A program made the translations under genes and the position numbers. Source: Allomyces macrogynus ATCC 38327 (Eukaryota; Blastocladiomycota; Blastocladiomycetes; Blastocladiales; Blastocladiaceae). Taken from it: a stretch of DNA of 60,432 nt. Position 1 is the stretch's first letter; each line of letters begins with the position of its first letter. The stretch is taken from contig GG745335.1 in NCBI GenBank assembly GCA_000151295.1, forward strand, positions 909,788 through 970,219, written 5' to 3'. Shown here piece after piece: positions 11,335 to 23,076 of this stretch. The notes beneath the pieces are model-generated. The model did not search any database. It saw only the letters and a list, made by a program, of their open reading frames with translations, and was not told the DNA's origin.

Positions 11335-13837
11335 GAGCAAGAATGATGTCGATGGTGGTTCGGTGGTCGAGGTTCAGTCGGGTCCGGATCGCATCGAACG
11401 AGTAGACAGGCAGATTAACAATTTTCAGTGGTCGTTCACCGCCTTGGGGGGGGGGGGGGGGAACAAGGTCGAGGTGCGGTGGAACGGCGGGGTGAGCGAC
11501 TTTGTGTTAGCGTCAGACGCGGGGTGACCGGGGGAGTGGAGCTCTTTTGTAGTCCGTCGTCATTCAAGGGGGCACGACTGCGGCGCGGCGACGGTGCATT
11601 TCGAGCGAACCCCTGCCTTGGCCCCTGGGGAAACTGGAACTGGAACGGGAGCGGTTGTTTGCATCCCACCACGCGCGCACACGCGCGCAGTGGCTGTCTG
11701 CTTGTCATGCCTTGCCTGGTGGTGTCGCGCGCGTCGGATGAAGCTCGGCCCGCATCCGCGTGCGTGCGCCGCGCCGACCCATGAACGCGCTTTGCAACTA
11801 CCACGCGCGCGGCGGCGCGGGCGCCAAACATGTCTTTTTCTTGGCATGAAAACATGGAAAGAGCAAGCGAGCAAGGGGGCGCAAGAAACAACACGCAAAA
11901 CGAGAAAACCGGTCTGGTCCAAATGGTTGGATTTCCCAATCATGGGAGGGCCACGCCACTCGCCACGCCGCGCCAAAACCAGCGGCGGGGCGGCGCGCAT
12001 GTGCCGGCATTGACCTGCTCGCGCCAAGGCTTGGTCTTGCCTCGTTTGCGATCAAAAAGTGAGAACGCCCTGCGTTCCATTCGCGTTCCCTGCTGGCGGT
12101 GGGCCAAAAAGCTTACGTACGCCGCAACGACGACGCGTCGACCCACTCACTTTGTGTCCCTCCAGACCACAAAGGGGTCCCTCTGTGTGTGTTGTGTGCT
12201 CGCGTGCCAAGGTGAAAAAAATGCCAGCGTCGTCGCGCGCGCACCATCCCGGCCACCATTTCATTTCCAGCGCCGTTGGGCGCCTGGACGCACCCGGGCG
12301 CGACCAATACCGTGGTGGTGCACGGTGGTGCTGAAAGCCCGCCGTCGAATTCGAACGCGGCTGCCCGCCTCCCAGCGCGCTACAATTTCGACTTTACTTG
12401 GTTCTGCTCGACCATGGTGTGGGCAAGCTCACAGCGCGCCCAGTTCCCAACGCAGGCACAGCCATGCACCACTTTATCACGCGTCGTCGTCGTCGTTGTG
12501 CACAAACCGCAGCGGCTGGACCACGGGCAATTCCTTCTGCAGCGGGGTTTGTCCTTGGCGATAACACGCCCCGCCGCCCCGCCGCGTTGGGCCGCCGCTG
12601 GCCATGACGCGGCCCAAGCACAGCTCAACATTTCCCTGCAGCTTCGTGCAGGAAACGACGACCGAGGCCCGCTTCAACAAATAAACATATTGCATGATCA
12701 AGCTCATGGTCACCACGAGGCCCGTTTGGAATCGGGGGAAGTTTGAGAATGCTGCGTCGCCACGTCCCATGCACACCGCGCGCGGCAACGTGTGGGGGCG
12801 CGCACAACCCAGTCATCGGTGGCAGGCTGTGCGCCGTTGACACGCCCCTTGTGTGACGGAGCTTGCCGGGCGCACATGCGCTCTCGAACGCGCAACCACG
12901 GAGGACCCGGGACGGTGCGTAACGTGGCGGCAGCGGCCATGATGAATGACTTGATCACACGGCCCACGCACGGGCGAAATGGCTTTGTGGCAAAACGCGC
13001 AAGCGCATGGGCGGGCCGAACCACCACCAACCCGCGCCCCACCTTGGGCAACCTGGGCCTGCTGCAACGCACTGACGACGACACCATCGACCCCAATCAA
13101 TTGGTCTGTCAAATGAACGCCGCCTGGAACGCCGCCGACGCCGCACCACCACCAACCCGGAGCCTCAAGCAGCACGACGCCAAGGCGCGCTTCGTGATCG
13201 ATTGACGCCTGCGTTCCGGAATGAAATTGTGGGCCGCGCGCGGGGGCGCGCACGCCGCCGTAGTTGAAGTTCACGTCAACGTGTTTTGGGAGCACACCGG
13301 TCACAGCGGACACAAAATTGCTTGCAGCGCCGCATGAGCGGCCGCGTCATGGTTGCGCATGGGTTGAGTTTGTGGTTTCATCGGACCTGATCACAACGCG
13401 ACGGAAGGGACGCGCGTCAGCACTGTCGCGCACCGTGATCTCGAAAGTGGCAACGCATGATCTCGAAACGGGTCATGTAAATACAAGGCCGGCGAGGACC
13501 GGCAGCGCACACGCTCCCACGTCGTTCCCATGGCAACGCGCAACACCGTCAACGACGCTCGACGATTTCCGTTCCACCGCGACGCACAAGCAAACGCAAA
13601 CGGGCACGAAGACAAGCGCTTCTTTTACAACCTTTGGAGCGAGCACAAAAACGGGAGAGCAAGGAGAATCACAATAGGAGACGAGCGCGATGGGAAGAAG
13701 TAGGTCTGCCGTGAATCGGCGCGCACGGTACAGCGAGGAAAGAAATGCGCAAGAGAAGAAATCAAGAACCAAGCAAAGCAAAAAAAAAAAAAAAAAACGA
13801 GGCTCGTGAGTTGGCGCGCCGACACGCACACGCGCGT
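11335..13837. other. 2.5-kb intergenic region, no supported gene
   Basis: Lies upstream of one minus-strand gene and downstream of the ABCG transporter. Open frames exist on both strands but none has motifs or consistent codon bias. An A18 run on the plus strand (13780-13797) sits about 40 bp beyond the ABCG stop, i.e. a T-run in the 3' UTR of that gene. Confidence 0.45.
11446..11461. repeat. G16 homopolymer
   Basis: Sixteen consecutive G on the plus strand, upstream of the gapped minus-strand gene. Such runs are length-unstable and error-prone in sequencing. Confidence 0.95.
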
Positions 13838-16800
13838 TTAGTTGCGACCGCGCAGTGACAGCTTGAGGCCGATAAACGACAGCGCGAGCCATGCGAGCCC
13901 AATCACAAAGATGTAGGCAAAGTCCTTGGTGAGCATGTCGGTCGAGTACCCGAACCGCGGCGTGTACTTGTCGACAAACGACCGTGCCGCGACTTCGCGC
14001 AGGTAGAGCGCCTCGATGGCGTACCGCGGCGCCGAAATGGTCCACATAAAGTTGAACCCGGAGTAGATGCCGTTCGGGTTCATGACGTCGTCGAGCTGCG
14101 GCGTGACACCACTGAACACGAGCGCCCACGCTAGAGTCGATGGAGGCTGGATGTCAGTTCGCGGGGCATGATGTGATCGAAACAGAGGAAATGAAGGTAC
14201 GTACCAAGCGCGAAACCGGTGCCAATGAGACCAACCGACTGGCGCGAGAAGATGGTCGAGAGGAAGTAGCCCATGGCAAAGGCAACAAAGTAGAGCAGCA
14301 GGATGATCACGAAGATGGCCGAGAAGTTGGACCGGTACGGCCAGAACAGGACCATCGACAGCGAGAACATGATGGCCGCGACAATGATGCGCGGAATGTC
14401 GGAGACGAGCTTGCCGAGGAAGTAAGGCAGCGTCGGCATGCCGGAGGCCGAGTCACGCCAGAACACGACGAGCTCGTTACCAAACGTCTGCGTCCCAACC
14501 GAAATCCCGGCAAAGAGCACACCGAGCGACATGAAAATGCCGACCTCGCGAATGTGGTCAATCGGCTGTGAGCACATCCACCCAACGGCAATCGGCGCAT
14601 AATCGCACACGCCCGCGGGCTGCGCGCCCAAAAACTCCATCTGCTGCGACGCAATCGAAATGAAGGCGCCACACCCGAGGTGCAGAATCTGGTCGCCGAG
14701 GAACGAGAGCAGCGAGCGATAAACTTGCAGGATCGCGCGCTTGATGCAGAGCGAGAGCACGACAAACCCGTTGGGCGTGTCGCGCACCGGGTCCGACTGG
14801 CACGCGACCAAGGACACGAGGAAGAGACCAAACTCCTTGAGCATCCACACGATGCCGAGAATCAACGACCACAGGAACAGCGGCAGCGCGAGCACCCACT
14901 TCTTGGCAATGGCAAGCGCGTTGCTCTTTTCGCCGCCTTGGTCGTGCTTTTCTGTGCCCGGCTGGCCCGCGGCGCCCGGCAGCCGCTCGACAATCGAGTC
15001 GCCGGCGCAGTGCGCCTCCCAGTAATCGAAGAGCATCGACGGTTCAAAGTTGGGCTCAAACGACGAGGGAATGCGGCCGGACATGACGTCCATGTAGAAG
15101 TCCGACTCGGACATGCCGTCAGGCACGCGGAAACCGACTTCTTCAAAGTAGGCCGGGGCCTTGTCGCGCGGGCCGAGGTAGACGAGACGACCGCCCTTGC
15201 CGAGCAGCATCAGGTCGTGGAACTGCGCAAACGTGGCGGGCGACGGCGAGTGGATGACGGCAGCGATCGTCAGGTGCTGCTTCTCAGCAATATCGCGCAG
15301 CATCGTGCAGACTTCGAGTGACGTTGAACTGTCGAGACCCGACGTCGGCTACAAGAAATGGAACGGACCAGATTAAGAACGTTGCACGCGCGATCGGCCA
15401 CCACGATGGGGACGGGAGAATGAAAGAACAAAAACCGTACCTCGTCCAAGAACAGCACCTTGGGCTCGGCGACGAGCTCCATGCCAATATTGACGCGCTT
15501 GCGCTGCCCACCCGAGATACCACGACGCGCCTCGTCACCAATCGCCGACCCGGACACGTGGCTCAGCTGCAGGAACGAGACGACCGAGTTGACCTTGTTC
15601 GTGACGTCGTCCTTGGACGTGCCGGCGGGCAGCCGCATGCGCGCCGAGTGCGTCAAAATGTCGTCGACCGTGAGCTCGCGCAGCATGATATCTTCTTGCG
15701 GCACAAACCCGACCAGCTTGGCGTACTTGGAGAGCTCCTCCTTGCGGCCGCCAATGCACACGTCGCCCTTGGTCCGGAGCTTGGGGTTCATGAGCAGCGA
15801 GATGAACGTGGACTAGGATGGATCACGCGGGATGAGTCAGAAAACGAACGAATCATCGAACGAAATGCGCGCGCGATGGACAGAGAGACGCACCTTGCCA
15901 GCACCGGACACACCCATGATGGCGCAGAGGCGCGAGCTGTTGAGCTGGCCCGTAACGCCCTGCATAATGTAGACGCCGTTCGACAGGCGGCGCGTCAGGT
16001 TGGTGAACTCAATGTCGAAGGGCCGGTTCGAGTGCTCGTCGTCCTTGGACACGACAACGACGGATCCGGCGTCGCCCATGACCAGCAAGCGTTTCATGCT
16101 CAGGTCGCGCAACGACTTGCGCTTGGCGTCAAACTAGATTTGCGGGCGAACCAGCAATCAGTTTTCCTGATTCCCTCGAAGACGGCACCGAGACGACCAA
16201 AAAGAAAACGGTACCAGCTTCTTGATGTAGAAGCAGTAGGCCATGATCACTGCGAGCGCAATGACGAAACCAAAGATACCGAAACGTGTCGGCTTGTCGG
16301 TACCCTATCGAGCGAGCGAACAAGAGAATAGGCCCGCGCGAACAGGGCAAGGTGAGCGGGAAGAGTTCGAATCGAAACGAACGGCAGAAACAAACGAACC
16401 TTGGGGCACGATGCAAAGAAGCTGCAATTGTAGGCGTTCACGGTGCCCATGGGGCAGAACTTGCCGATTTTGCAGACCTTGATGGTCTTGGTGTCATTGG
16501 AACACTCGAATCGAGCGGGACCTAAAGGAATTCGTCGTGTACAATGAAGAGAAATGAGCGATCAGAGCGTCAGCAACAAAAAAAGGGCACCGTCGGCTGA
16601 AGCGACGTTGGTACGAACAGTAGAGAGGTTGTGTCGTGTCGTTTGGGCAGAAGAAGCCGCTCGGACAGGGTTGGTCCTCGCTGTTGGGGAACATGCGGAA
16701 GTACCTGGAGACAGCGAAAGACGGGCAGTCAGCTTGTAAAAATTGAGAGGCAAAGAAACAGGCACGAGCTCTCGCGCAAGCGTACGAACCCGGGCGGGAT

Positions 16801-17130
16801 GGGCTTCCATGTAATGCCCTTCTTGGCCGACTCTTCGGCGTTGAACGTAATGTAGTCGGCCGTGTACTCGGTGTCTTCAAACTAGCGTGGTTGACGACCA
16901 ACGAGCTCTGGGTCAACCAACATTCTCGCGAGGCAGAGGTGCGAGCGAGAACGACGTGAAGCCGAGCGTACAGTGAGCCTCTTGCGCATGTAGAAGCTCT
17001 TGAACGTGGCGCCGTCGAGGACCGGGTTGACATTGGACGGGACGTTGGACGGAACCTGCGTGGTCCCGCCGCCGCTATTGGTCTTGGACGGGATCACGGC
17101 ATCCGTCTTGGACGGGATGTTGGAGGCCAT
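13838..17130 (-). CDS. ABCG (Adp1/WBC24-type) half transporter with Cys-rich N-terminus
   Basis: Nine exons, all in phase: 17130-16972, 16881-16790, 16704-16619, 16521-16400, 16304-16215, 16133-15894, 15812-15441, 15348-14205, 14130-13838; 865 residues. The start ATG has a textbook context (GCCACCATGG) and an in-frame stop just upstream. Order: short N-terminus; Cys-rich module (CPSGFFCPN, CKIGKFCPMG) as in yeast Adp1 and plant ABCG24/28; one membrane helix (GFVIALAVIMAYCFYI, about residues 184-205); nucleotide-binding domain with Walker A GVSGAGKST (257-265), Q-loop VPQED, signature ISGGQRKR (about 362-369) and Walker B VLFLDEPTSGLDSST; then a membrane domain of several helices. This is the reverse order (NBD before TMD) typical of ABCG half-transporters, which act as dimers. 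The substrate of this subgroup is unknown. No signal peptide is visible before the Cys-rich module. Confidence 0.93.
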
Positions 17131-18529
17131 GGTGGCGAGGTCGGCGCAGCAGCGGCAGGGGCAGCGGCAGCAGCGGCGACGCCTTCAGCGGGCCGAGAAG
17201 TGGTGGTGGTCGGTTGCGTGCGGATTGGCGCGGCAGTCGGCGACGGCGGGTGGCAGCGTGCGGGGTAGGCCGTGGGCAGCGGGTTGCCACAAGAGAGAAG
17301 GCGTTTCGTGGGAGGTGGTGGCCAGGGCGTTGTGCTGAAGTCGTCGGGATTTGGGACGTGGTGTGGTGGTTGTGCTCAGTTCAGTGTTGCGTGCGCGTGC
17401 GGTGGCCGCCTGGCTGCCTTTTCGCTCGCTCGTCGCCTCACTGCGCCACACTGCCGCCCAGGCAACCCCAGGAGGCGCTGCATTCTGGGACATCCACGAC
17501 CGCATCGGGCCGCTTCAGGACTGCGCCAGACGTCTACACGACCGATCAACACAGTAGATTCCCCGCTAGTCTGCGACACGCCCACGAGCACGACCTCTCG
17601 CGCAACGCGCGCGCCTGGCTATGCAAGGCCGCGGCCAAGCACAGCAGGGCACTTGAACTGGAACGTCAGCGTGAACCCTCATGGCTCTCCACCACGAGCC
17701 GCCGCCGCCTCGCAGCGTCTCGCGGTCACGTCACGCGAGACACGTGAACTGGACGAGCGCACCCTGCCCACGAAAAGGTGCCACGTTGGGAATCGCGCTT
17801 TGCGCCTGTGCCGCTGTTCTGTCAAGTCGCGCCAACGGCACGGTTGGCTACCATCCCGTCGGCGCTCGACACGCTCGTCGGCCTGCTCCACCACGACGTC
17901 CAGCCCGCCGTGATCTCTTTGCCGTGCCAATCAACGCCCGGTTTTCAGCCGGATCCGACGCACCTGCCAGCTGCCAGCTGCCCGCTGCCCGCAACGACCC
18001 TGCACTTCAAGTGCACACACCGGTCGTGCACGCCCTGCCCGCGACTGCATCACCCAGACGCGCGCATTGCCTCGGCTTTCCGGCCCCATTCGCGCCGCGA
18101 ACAACGAACGTCCCCTGCTCGCGCACCCGCACCCGACCTGCGTCGGCGCCTGCGTTGCTTTTCAAGTGTTGGTGCTCAGTTGACCCGGTTTGGGACGCGC
18201 CTCGGGTCCTGTGGCTCCTGCTCGCGCCGGCCCAACTCTCTCTCCATCGACGTGTCCGACAAGCGCTCGACCTGCACGAGCAACCAACAGCAGTACCTGC
18301 AGCAGCTGCAGCACGACCGATTAAAACCGGCCAACGACCGACGACGAGCCAGCGGATCCGAGCCAGCACGCGTCTTTACGCTCGACCAGCCCACGCTCGA
18401 TCTCTCTCCTGATCCTCGCGCGCAACAGCAAATATCTGCTCAGCGGAGGCAAGCTCGCCGTTTTCTCGTCTTCTCGGCCAACCTCCAACGCACCCTCGAC
18501 CTCGATCCCCGCAACCCGATCCGCCCAAG
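17131..18529. other. Intergenic region between divergent genes, no supported gene
   Basis: Separates the ABCG gene (minus) from the KDEL receptor gene (plus), so it must contain both promoters. Frames here are Arg/Pro/Ala/Ser-rich without motifs and look like GC-driven chance frames. Confidence 0.45.
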
Positions 18530-19319
18530 ATGAACGTGTTTCGACTCGTCGCGGACTTGATGCACCTGGCGTCGATTTTGATCTTGCTGCTCAAGATCCG
18601 CAAGACGCGGTCGGCCGCCGGCATTTCGTTCAAGTCGCAGCTGCTCTACCTGATTGTCTTTGTGACGCGGTATCTCGACCTGTTCACGCACTGGGTCTCG
18701 CTCTACAACACGGCCATGAAGGTGTTTTTCATTGCGTCCTCGGGTTACATTGTCTACCAAATGCAGCGGCGGTACCGTGCGACCTGGGACCCGGCGCTCG
18801 ACACGTTCCGCATCGAGTTTCTGCTCGGTGGGGCTGCGGTCATGTCGCTCATCTTCCACACCAAGTTTACGTTTTTGGAGGTACGCAGCCTGTTTTCCTT
18901 GCTGGAAATAGTCCGCGCCGTGGACGCGGAATTGACAAGAGACGGGATGTCGGTGCTACCAGCTCTTCTGGACCTACTCGATCTGGCTCGAGGCCGTTGC
19001 CATCTTGCCGCAGCTCTTCCAAATGTCGCGCACGGGCGAGGCCGAGACGATCACGGCGCACTACCTATTTGCGTTGGGCGCCTACCGCGGTCTCTATGTC
19101 GTGAATTGGATCTACCGGTACGCGACCGAGGGCTACTGGGAGTGGATTCCGTTCTTGGCCGGCATGGTGCAAACGGTGCTCTATGCCGACTTTTTCTACG
19201 TCTACTTTTCGAGGTACGTTTTGCATTTCTCGCTGGCGATCGCGGACGCAGAGGGACTGAAGTTGACGGGCTGGGACCGTAGGGTGATGCGCGGCAAAAA
19301 ATTTGAGCTGCCGCATTGA
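18530..19319 (+). CDS. ERD2: KDEL/HDEL receptor (ER lumen protein-retaining receptor)
   Basis: Three exons (18530-18880, 18963-19213, 19283-19319; introns 82 and 69 nt) give 212 residues, the usual length of this family. The start [22 protein letters not shown] and the internal blocks [30 protein letters not shown] and [17 protein letters not shown] are characteristic. The protein has seven membrane helices, binds K/HDEL-tailed ER residents in the Golgi at low pH, and returns them by COPI. The C-terminus reads [11 protein letters not shown]; the Lys pair in the cytosolic tail matches the COPI-recruiting Lys residues of ERD2 proteins. The last intron separates the seventh helix from this tail. 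Call is very secure. Confidence 0.97.
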
Positions 19320-20103
19320 GTCGGCATCCACGAAAGCGGCCGCGGCGGCCGGCCGTTGGCGTCGCCGTCGCCGTCGCGGATTCGGCGCGGATCTGGCGCG
19401 AGAAGGACCGCGGCGTCGCGTCGCGGACGAAATGGCGCGATAGGTAGCAATACACCACAGTATTTATGGGCGCGCCCAGTTGGGAGACATGCTTTGCTTC
19501 GCACTTGTCCTGTCTCCTCTCTCTCTTTGTCCGCAAATGGAATCTCCTCCCAGCGGGCCTCACTCACGGTCATGCTGTTTGGGTGACACGGGCGACGTGC
19601 TGGTGGCCTTGGGACGTCCGCCCGTCTTGCGAGAAGCAACCGGAAACAACCCAGCGTGAGCGTGCTGTTTGATTTGTTGGTTTGGTTGCTGTTCTCGGCT
19701 GGTGCCAGGCGCCCAACGCACGCGCACCAAGCTCTGCAAAAGAAGCGTCGCACGCGTTCTCGTCTCAGCCGTCGTTGTGCTGCTGCTGATCATGGCCAAA
19801 GAGAGAGCACCCCTGCATTTACGGCGAGCCCTGACGACAGTCCGACCCTCTCTCCACGCCGCGCCGCCGGCAGCCGTGCCGTGCTCCACCACCCCCGCGG
19901 CCGAGCTCGCCCTCCTCTCTGCCGGGCCTGCCGACGCTCCCGCGCTTCTTTCCCGCACGTCTTTCCCCCTGTGCCGGGTGCCGAGCCGCAATCGTCCGGC
20001 CGTCCCAGCTGCGCTGCCAACGTCGCCCCGGTCGCCTCCACCGTGCCTGCCCTTACCGCCCCATCCCATCCCGCAACGCGCGCGCCAGCGCCCTCTCCTC
20101 ATC
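19320..20103. other. Intergenic or 5' leader of the phosphatase gene
   Basis: The phosphatase reading frame is open upstream of 20104 and contains an earlier ATG at 19792 that would add 104 Ala/Pro/Arg-rich residues. Without transcripts I cannot tell leader from coding sequence; the later start is preferred because the upstream part is low complexity. Confidence 0.4.
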
Positions 20104-22390
20104 ATGCTGTCGTCGGCGATGCCGCACGCGCACATTGCGCTCGACGCGCCGCCCCCGGTGCCCGACACGCTCATCACCTCGGCGAGGCCGTGCGCAGGGC
20201 ATGTTCACCCGCATTCCGATCAGGGGCCCGATCATCGTCACGCATCTCTTCCACCAACGCACGACAGCCAAGACGCGCACCATGATCAGCACGGCGCCGC
20301 AGACGAGGACGACGTGCTCGTTGTCGTCGACCCGGACGCGCTCGATTTCATCACGCACGTCCCGCCCCTGCCACCGTCACTCGCCCGGACGCGCGCCCCA
20401 CTGCTCCCACCGCTCGCCTCCGCCAACGGCAAGTCGCACACGCTCTTGCTCGACGTGGACGAGTGTCTCGTCGCGTGCCGCACGGTCCCGATCGCGAACC
20501 CGGACCTCACCTTCTCGGTGCACTTCAACGGCACGCGGTTCGACATCTACGGCAAGCTGCGGCCAGGCGTGCACGCGTTCTTGCAAGCTCTCCGGTCGAC
20601 GCCATGGGAGGTGGTGCTCTTCACGGCCTCGCAGCACTGCTACGCGACGCGCATTCGCGCTCTACTCGACCCCGACGGCGACTGTATCGCGCACCTCCTG
20701 CACCGCGACCACTGCGTGCCCGTCCTCGGCAATTACCTCAAGGACCTGTCGGCGCTCGGGCGCGACTTGCGCAAGACCATCATTGTCGACAATTCGCCCC
20801 AGGCGTTTGCCTACCACCCGGCCAATGGCATCGCCGTCCCGTCGTGGTACGACGACCAGACCGACCGCGCGCTCGCGCGCCTGCTCCCGACGCTCGCCAA
20901 GCTCGCCAAGCACGACGACGTGCGCCCGGCTGTGTTTGCAAGTTCGCCGCTCGTTGCACGGCTCACGGACCACGCGCGGCATTCCGGACGCGTCGCCGTT
21001 GGGCTTGCTCTCGCGCTCTCTGCGATTCACGGCGACCCGCCGCTCGACGCGCCCACGCCGCCCATGCACTTGCCGCACTCCCCGCCGCCGGCCTCGACGC
21101 GACTGATCATGGCCGCCGGCGGCGGCGCATGGCCCCAGTTCCATCACGTCGATGAGCCCGAGTACATGGAGACATGGGATCACAGTGATGGGCACGTCCG
21201 TTTGCTCCCGCTGCACGCGTCGGCGTGGCCCGCGCTCTGGCGGTCGGCCGCTGAGAAAGTGGTCGATGCGGCGGTCCCAGCGGCGGCGGCAGTCGTCGTC
21301 GCGGTCGACCGCGACAAGCACGTGTCGCGGGACGGCGACGCGGCGAGAGCCGCCGACGCGGGATATAACAACGACTTGGCTCCCGCCGAGGCGGCCGCGG
21401 CGCCCGCGGAACTGCTGCTCGCGCAGGGCGTCCCGCTCGACGACGAGGATGAGGCGGGCGAGGCCATGGAACTCGATATTGCCGATGAGGATGCGGGCGA
21501 TTTGACGACGTCGCTCGTACTCTGTGAACATGATCGCGATGACTCGACGGTGCCCGACGCGTCGTACGTCCAAGACACCACGGCATCGACGATGGACGAT
21601 CCGCCCGCTCCGGCCCCGGCCCTGCCGCCTACTTGGTACCCCACCGCGGCACCACCGACACTCGACCTGTCGGCGACCGCGACCATCGAGTTCCCGCCGA
21701 CCACCACCGACCCTGGCGCCGCGAGCCCGCTGTCATGGGCGCGTCCGCCATCCACCACCACCACCACTTCGTCGAAACTCTCCCGTCGCTGCTCCCTCTC
21801 CCCGGCCGGCCCCCGCGCCGCTGGACAAGACTTTACCACCCCGACCGTCCGCCGCCCATCATGGGCGACGCCCACGGCCGCGCCGCGCGCGACCGTGATC
21901 CCGGGCAAGACGTCGCGGCGCGCGCGCGCGAACAGTGTCCCGAGCTCGCTCCCCCCGCTCGCGCTGATGCCGCTCACCTGGGCCGAGACCCTTGCGCCTG
22001 CACCGTCGGTCCGGTCCGCGACGTGGGGCGCGGACGATCCGATGCATGACGTCGAGGACGGCGATGGTGCGTTGGTGGTGAAGCAGAGCCGGTGGATGAA
22101 ATGGAGGTGCCGCCGCAGCAGCAGCGCCGGGCGCGCGGAGTCCTGTGGTGCGCCGTGCGCGCCGGCCGGGGACGCCGCCTGTGCAGATTGTGCCAATGTC
22201 AGCGGTCGCTGGCACGATTGTTAGTGGGGAAGTTGTGGCACAGCCGTGTGTGCTGGCGCTGCCGAGCGCCGACGCGCAGCCGGGTAAGACGAGCGCGTCG
22301 TGGGCCAAGAGCGAGGATTCGGAAGATGCGCGCGCGTCGCCCGCGAGTCTGGTGGCGTCGATCGGGTCGCCCGAGCCGATGCGGTGCTAA
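20104..22390 (+). CDS. FCP1/SCP-like CTD phosphatase (HAD family) with long acidic tail
   Basis: From ATG 20104 a His/Pro-rich N-terminus leads to a complete SCP/Dullard/CTDSPL2-type catalytic domain at about residues 105-290. It contains the DxDx signature as LLLDVDECLVA (Asp117 nucleophile, Asp119 acid), VVLFTASQHCYATR, VPVLGNYLKDLSALGRDL, TIIVDNSPQAFAYHPANGI and a WYDDQTD segment. Known members dephosphorylate phospho-Ser/Thr, e.g. in the RNA polymerase II CTD or lipin. The usual Thr after the second Asp (DxDET) is Cys here. The rest (about 470 residues) is acidic and Ser/Pro/Thr-rich. Near 22060-22190 coding character changes frame: the original frame stops at 22224, whereas a frame with better codon bias runs on to TAA 22388-22390. 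A small intron (e.g. GTGCGT at 22067) or indel errors could explain this, so the C-terminus is unsure. Confidence 0.85.
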
Positions 22391-23076
22391 ATGACCTGGT
22401 CGGCCGCGTCGCACTGGACACGGCCACCCGATGGATGGTGGATGGGCCGACAAGTCACTGTATACTCTGTCCATAGTGGTTTCATTTCGTCGATGGGTGC
22501 CGGGAGTGCCCACGAACTGCACGCGCGCAGGCCGCGACGATGCCCGATATGGTTCTTGGCCGTTTGATTGGTTGATTGGGTCGTTGGATACCTACTACAG
22601 CACCTGCCGTTTATTTTCTCAGATAAATCATCGTCTTCTTCCTGGTTTTCTTCATGGTTTTTTTGGGTGTCACGCTCGGCAGACGCCGCCGGCTGCTTTG
22701 TGGTCGAGTGGATTGCATCCAGGTTGTATGGCCGTTACCAACACGCGTCTCGCGCTGCGGCATGCTATTCGCGTGTTGTCTCGCGGCCAGGCATCACGAA
22801 CATGTCGTCGTTGCTGTTGGCGAAAGACACTGCCGTCGACGACCTCGTTTGGCCGTTCCTCAAGGCCCGAAACTCTGTCGGACTCGCTGCAACGACGAAT
22901 AGACGCGTGGGAGAGCGTTTTCTCTTGACGAACGAGCCCAGTCTGCCCGCTCCTTGATCGAATTATCCTCTTGCTACCGACAGGGCCCCAACTCGCTGCG
23001 TCACAGACGCTATTCTGCACGATCATAGGCACTTCCGACCCGGATCAGAAAGAAGAAATAGAGCTGCCGAGTCGAT
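22391..23076. other. Intergenic, no supported gene
   Basis: Less GC-rich than the flanking genes; the frames present lack coding character. Contains the presumed kexin promoter. Confidence 0.45.

Noticed and set aside
12276..12746. Plus-strand frame of 156 codons in the 2.5-kb intergenic region
   Set aside because: Composition and bias like random GC-rich DNA; no splice partners found.
13780..13797. A18 run as evidence of a retrotransposon or processed pseudogene
   Set aside because: No cDNA-like sequence or target-site duplication next to it; it is more simply a T-run in the 3' UTR of the minus-strand ABCG gene.
16363..16375. tRNA T-loop-like GTTCGAATC
   Set aside because: Flanking bases do not pair into a T-stem or cloverleaf, and it lies in an ABCG intron.
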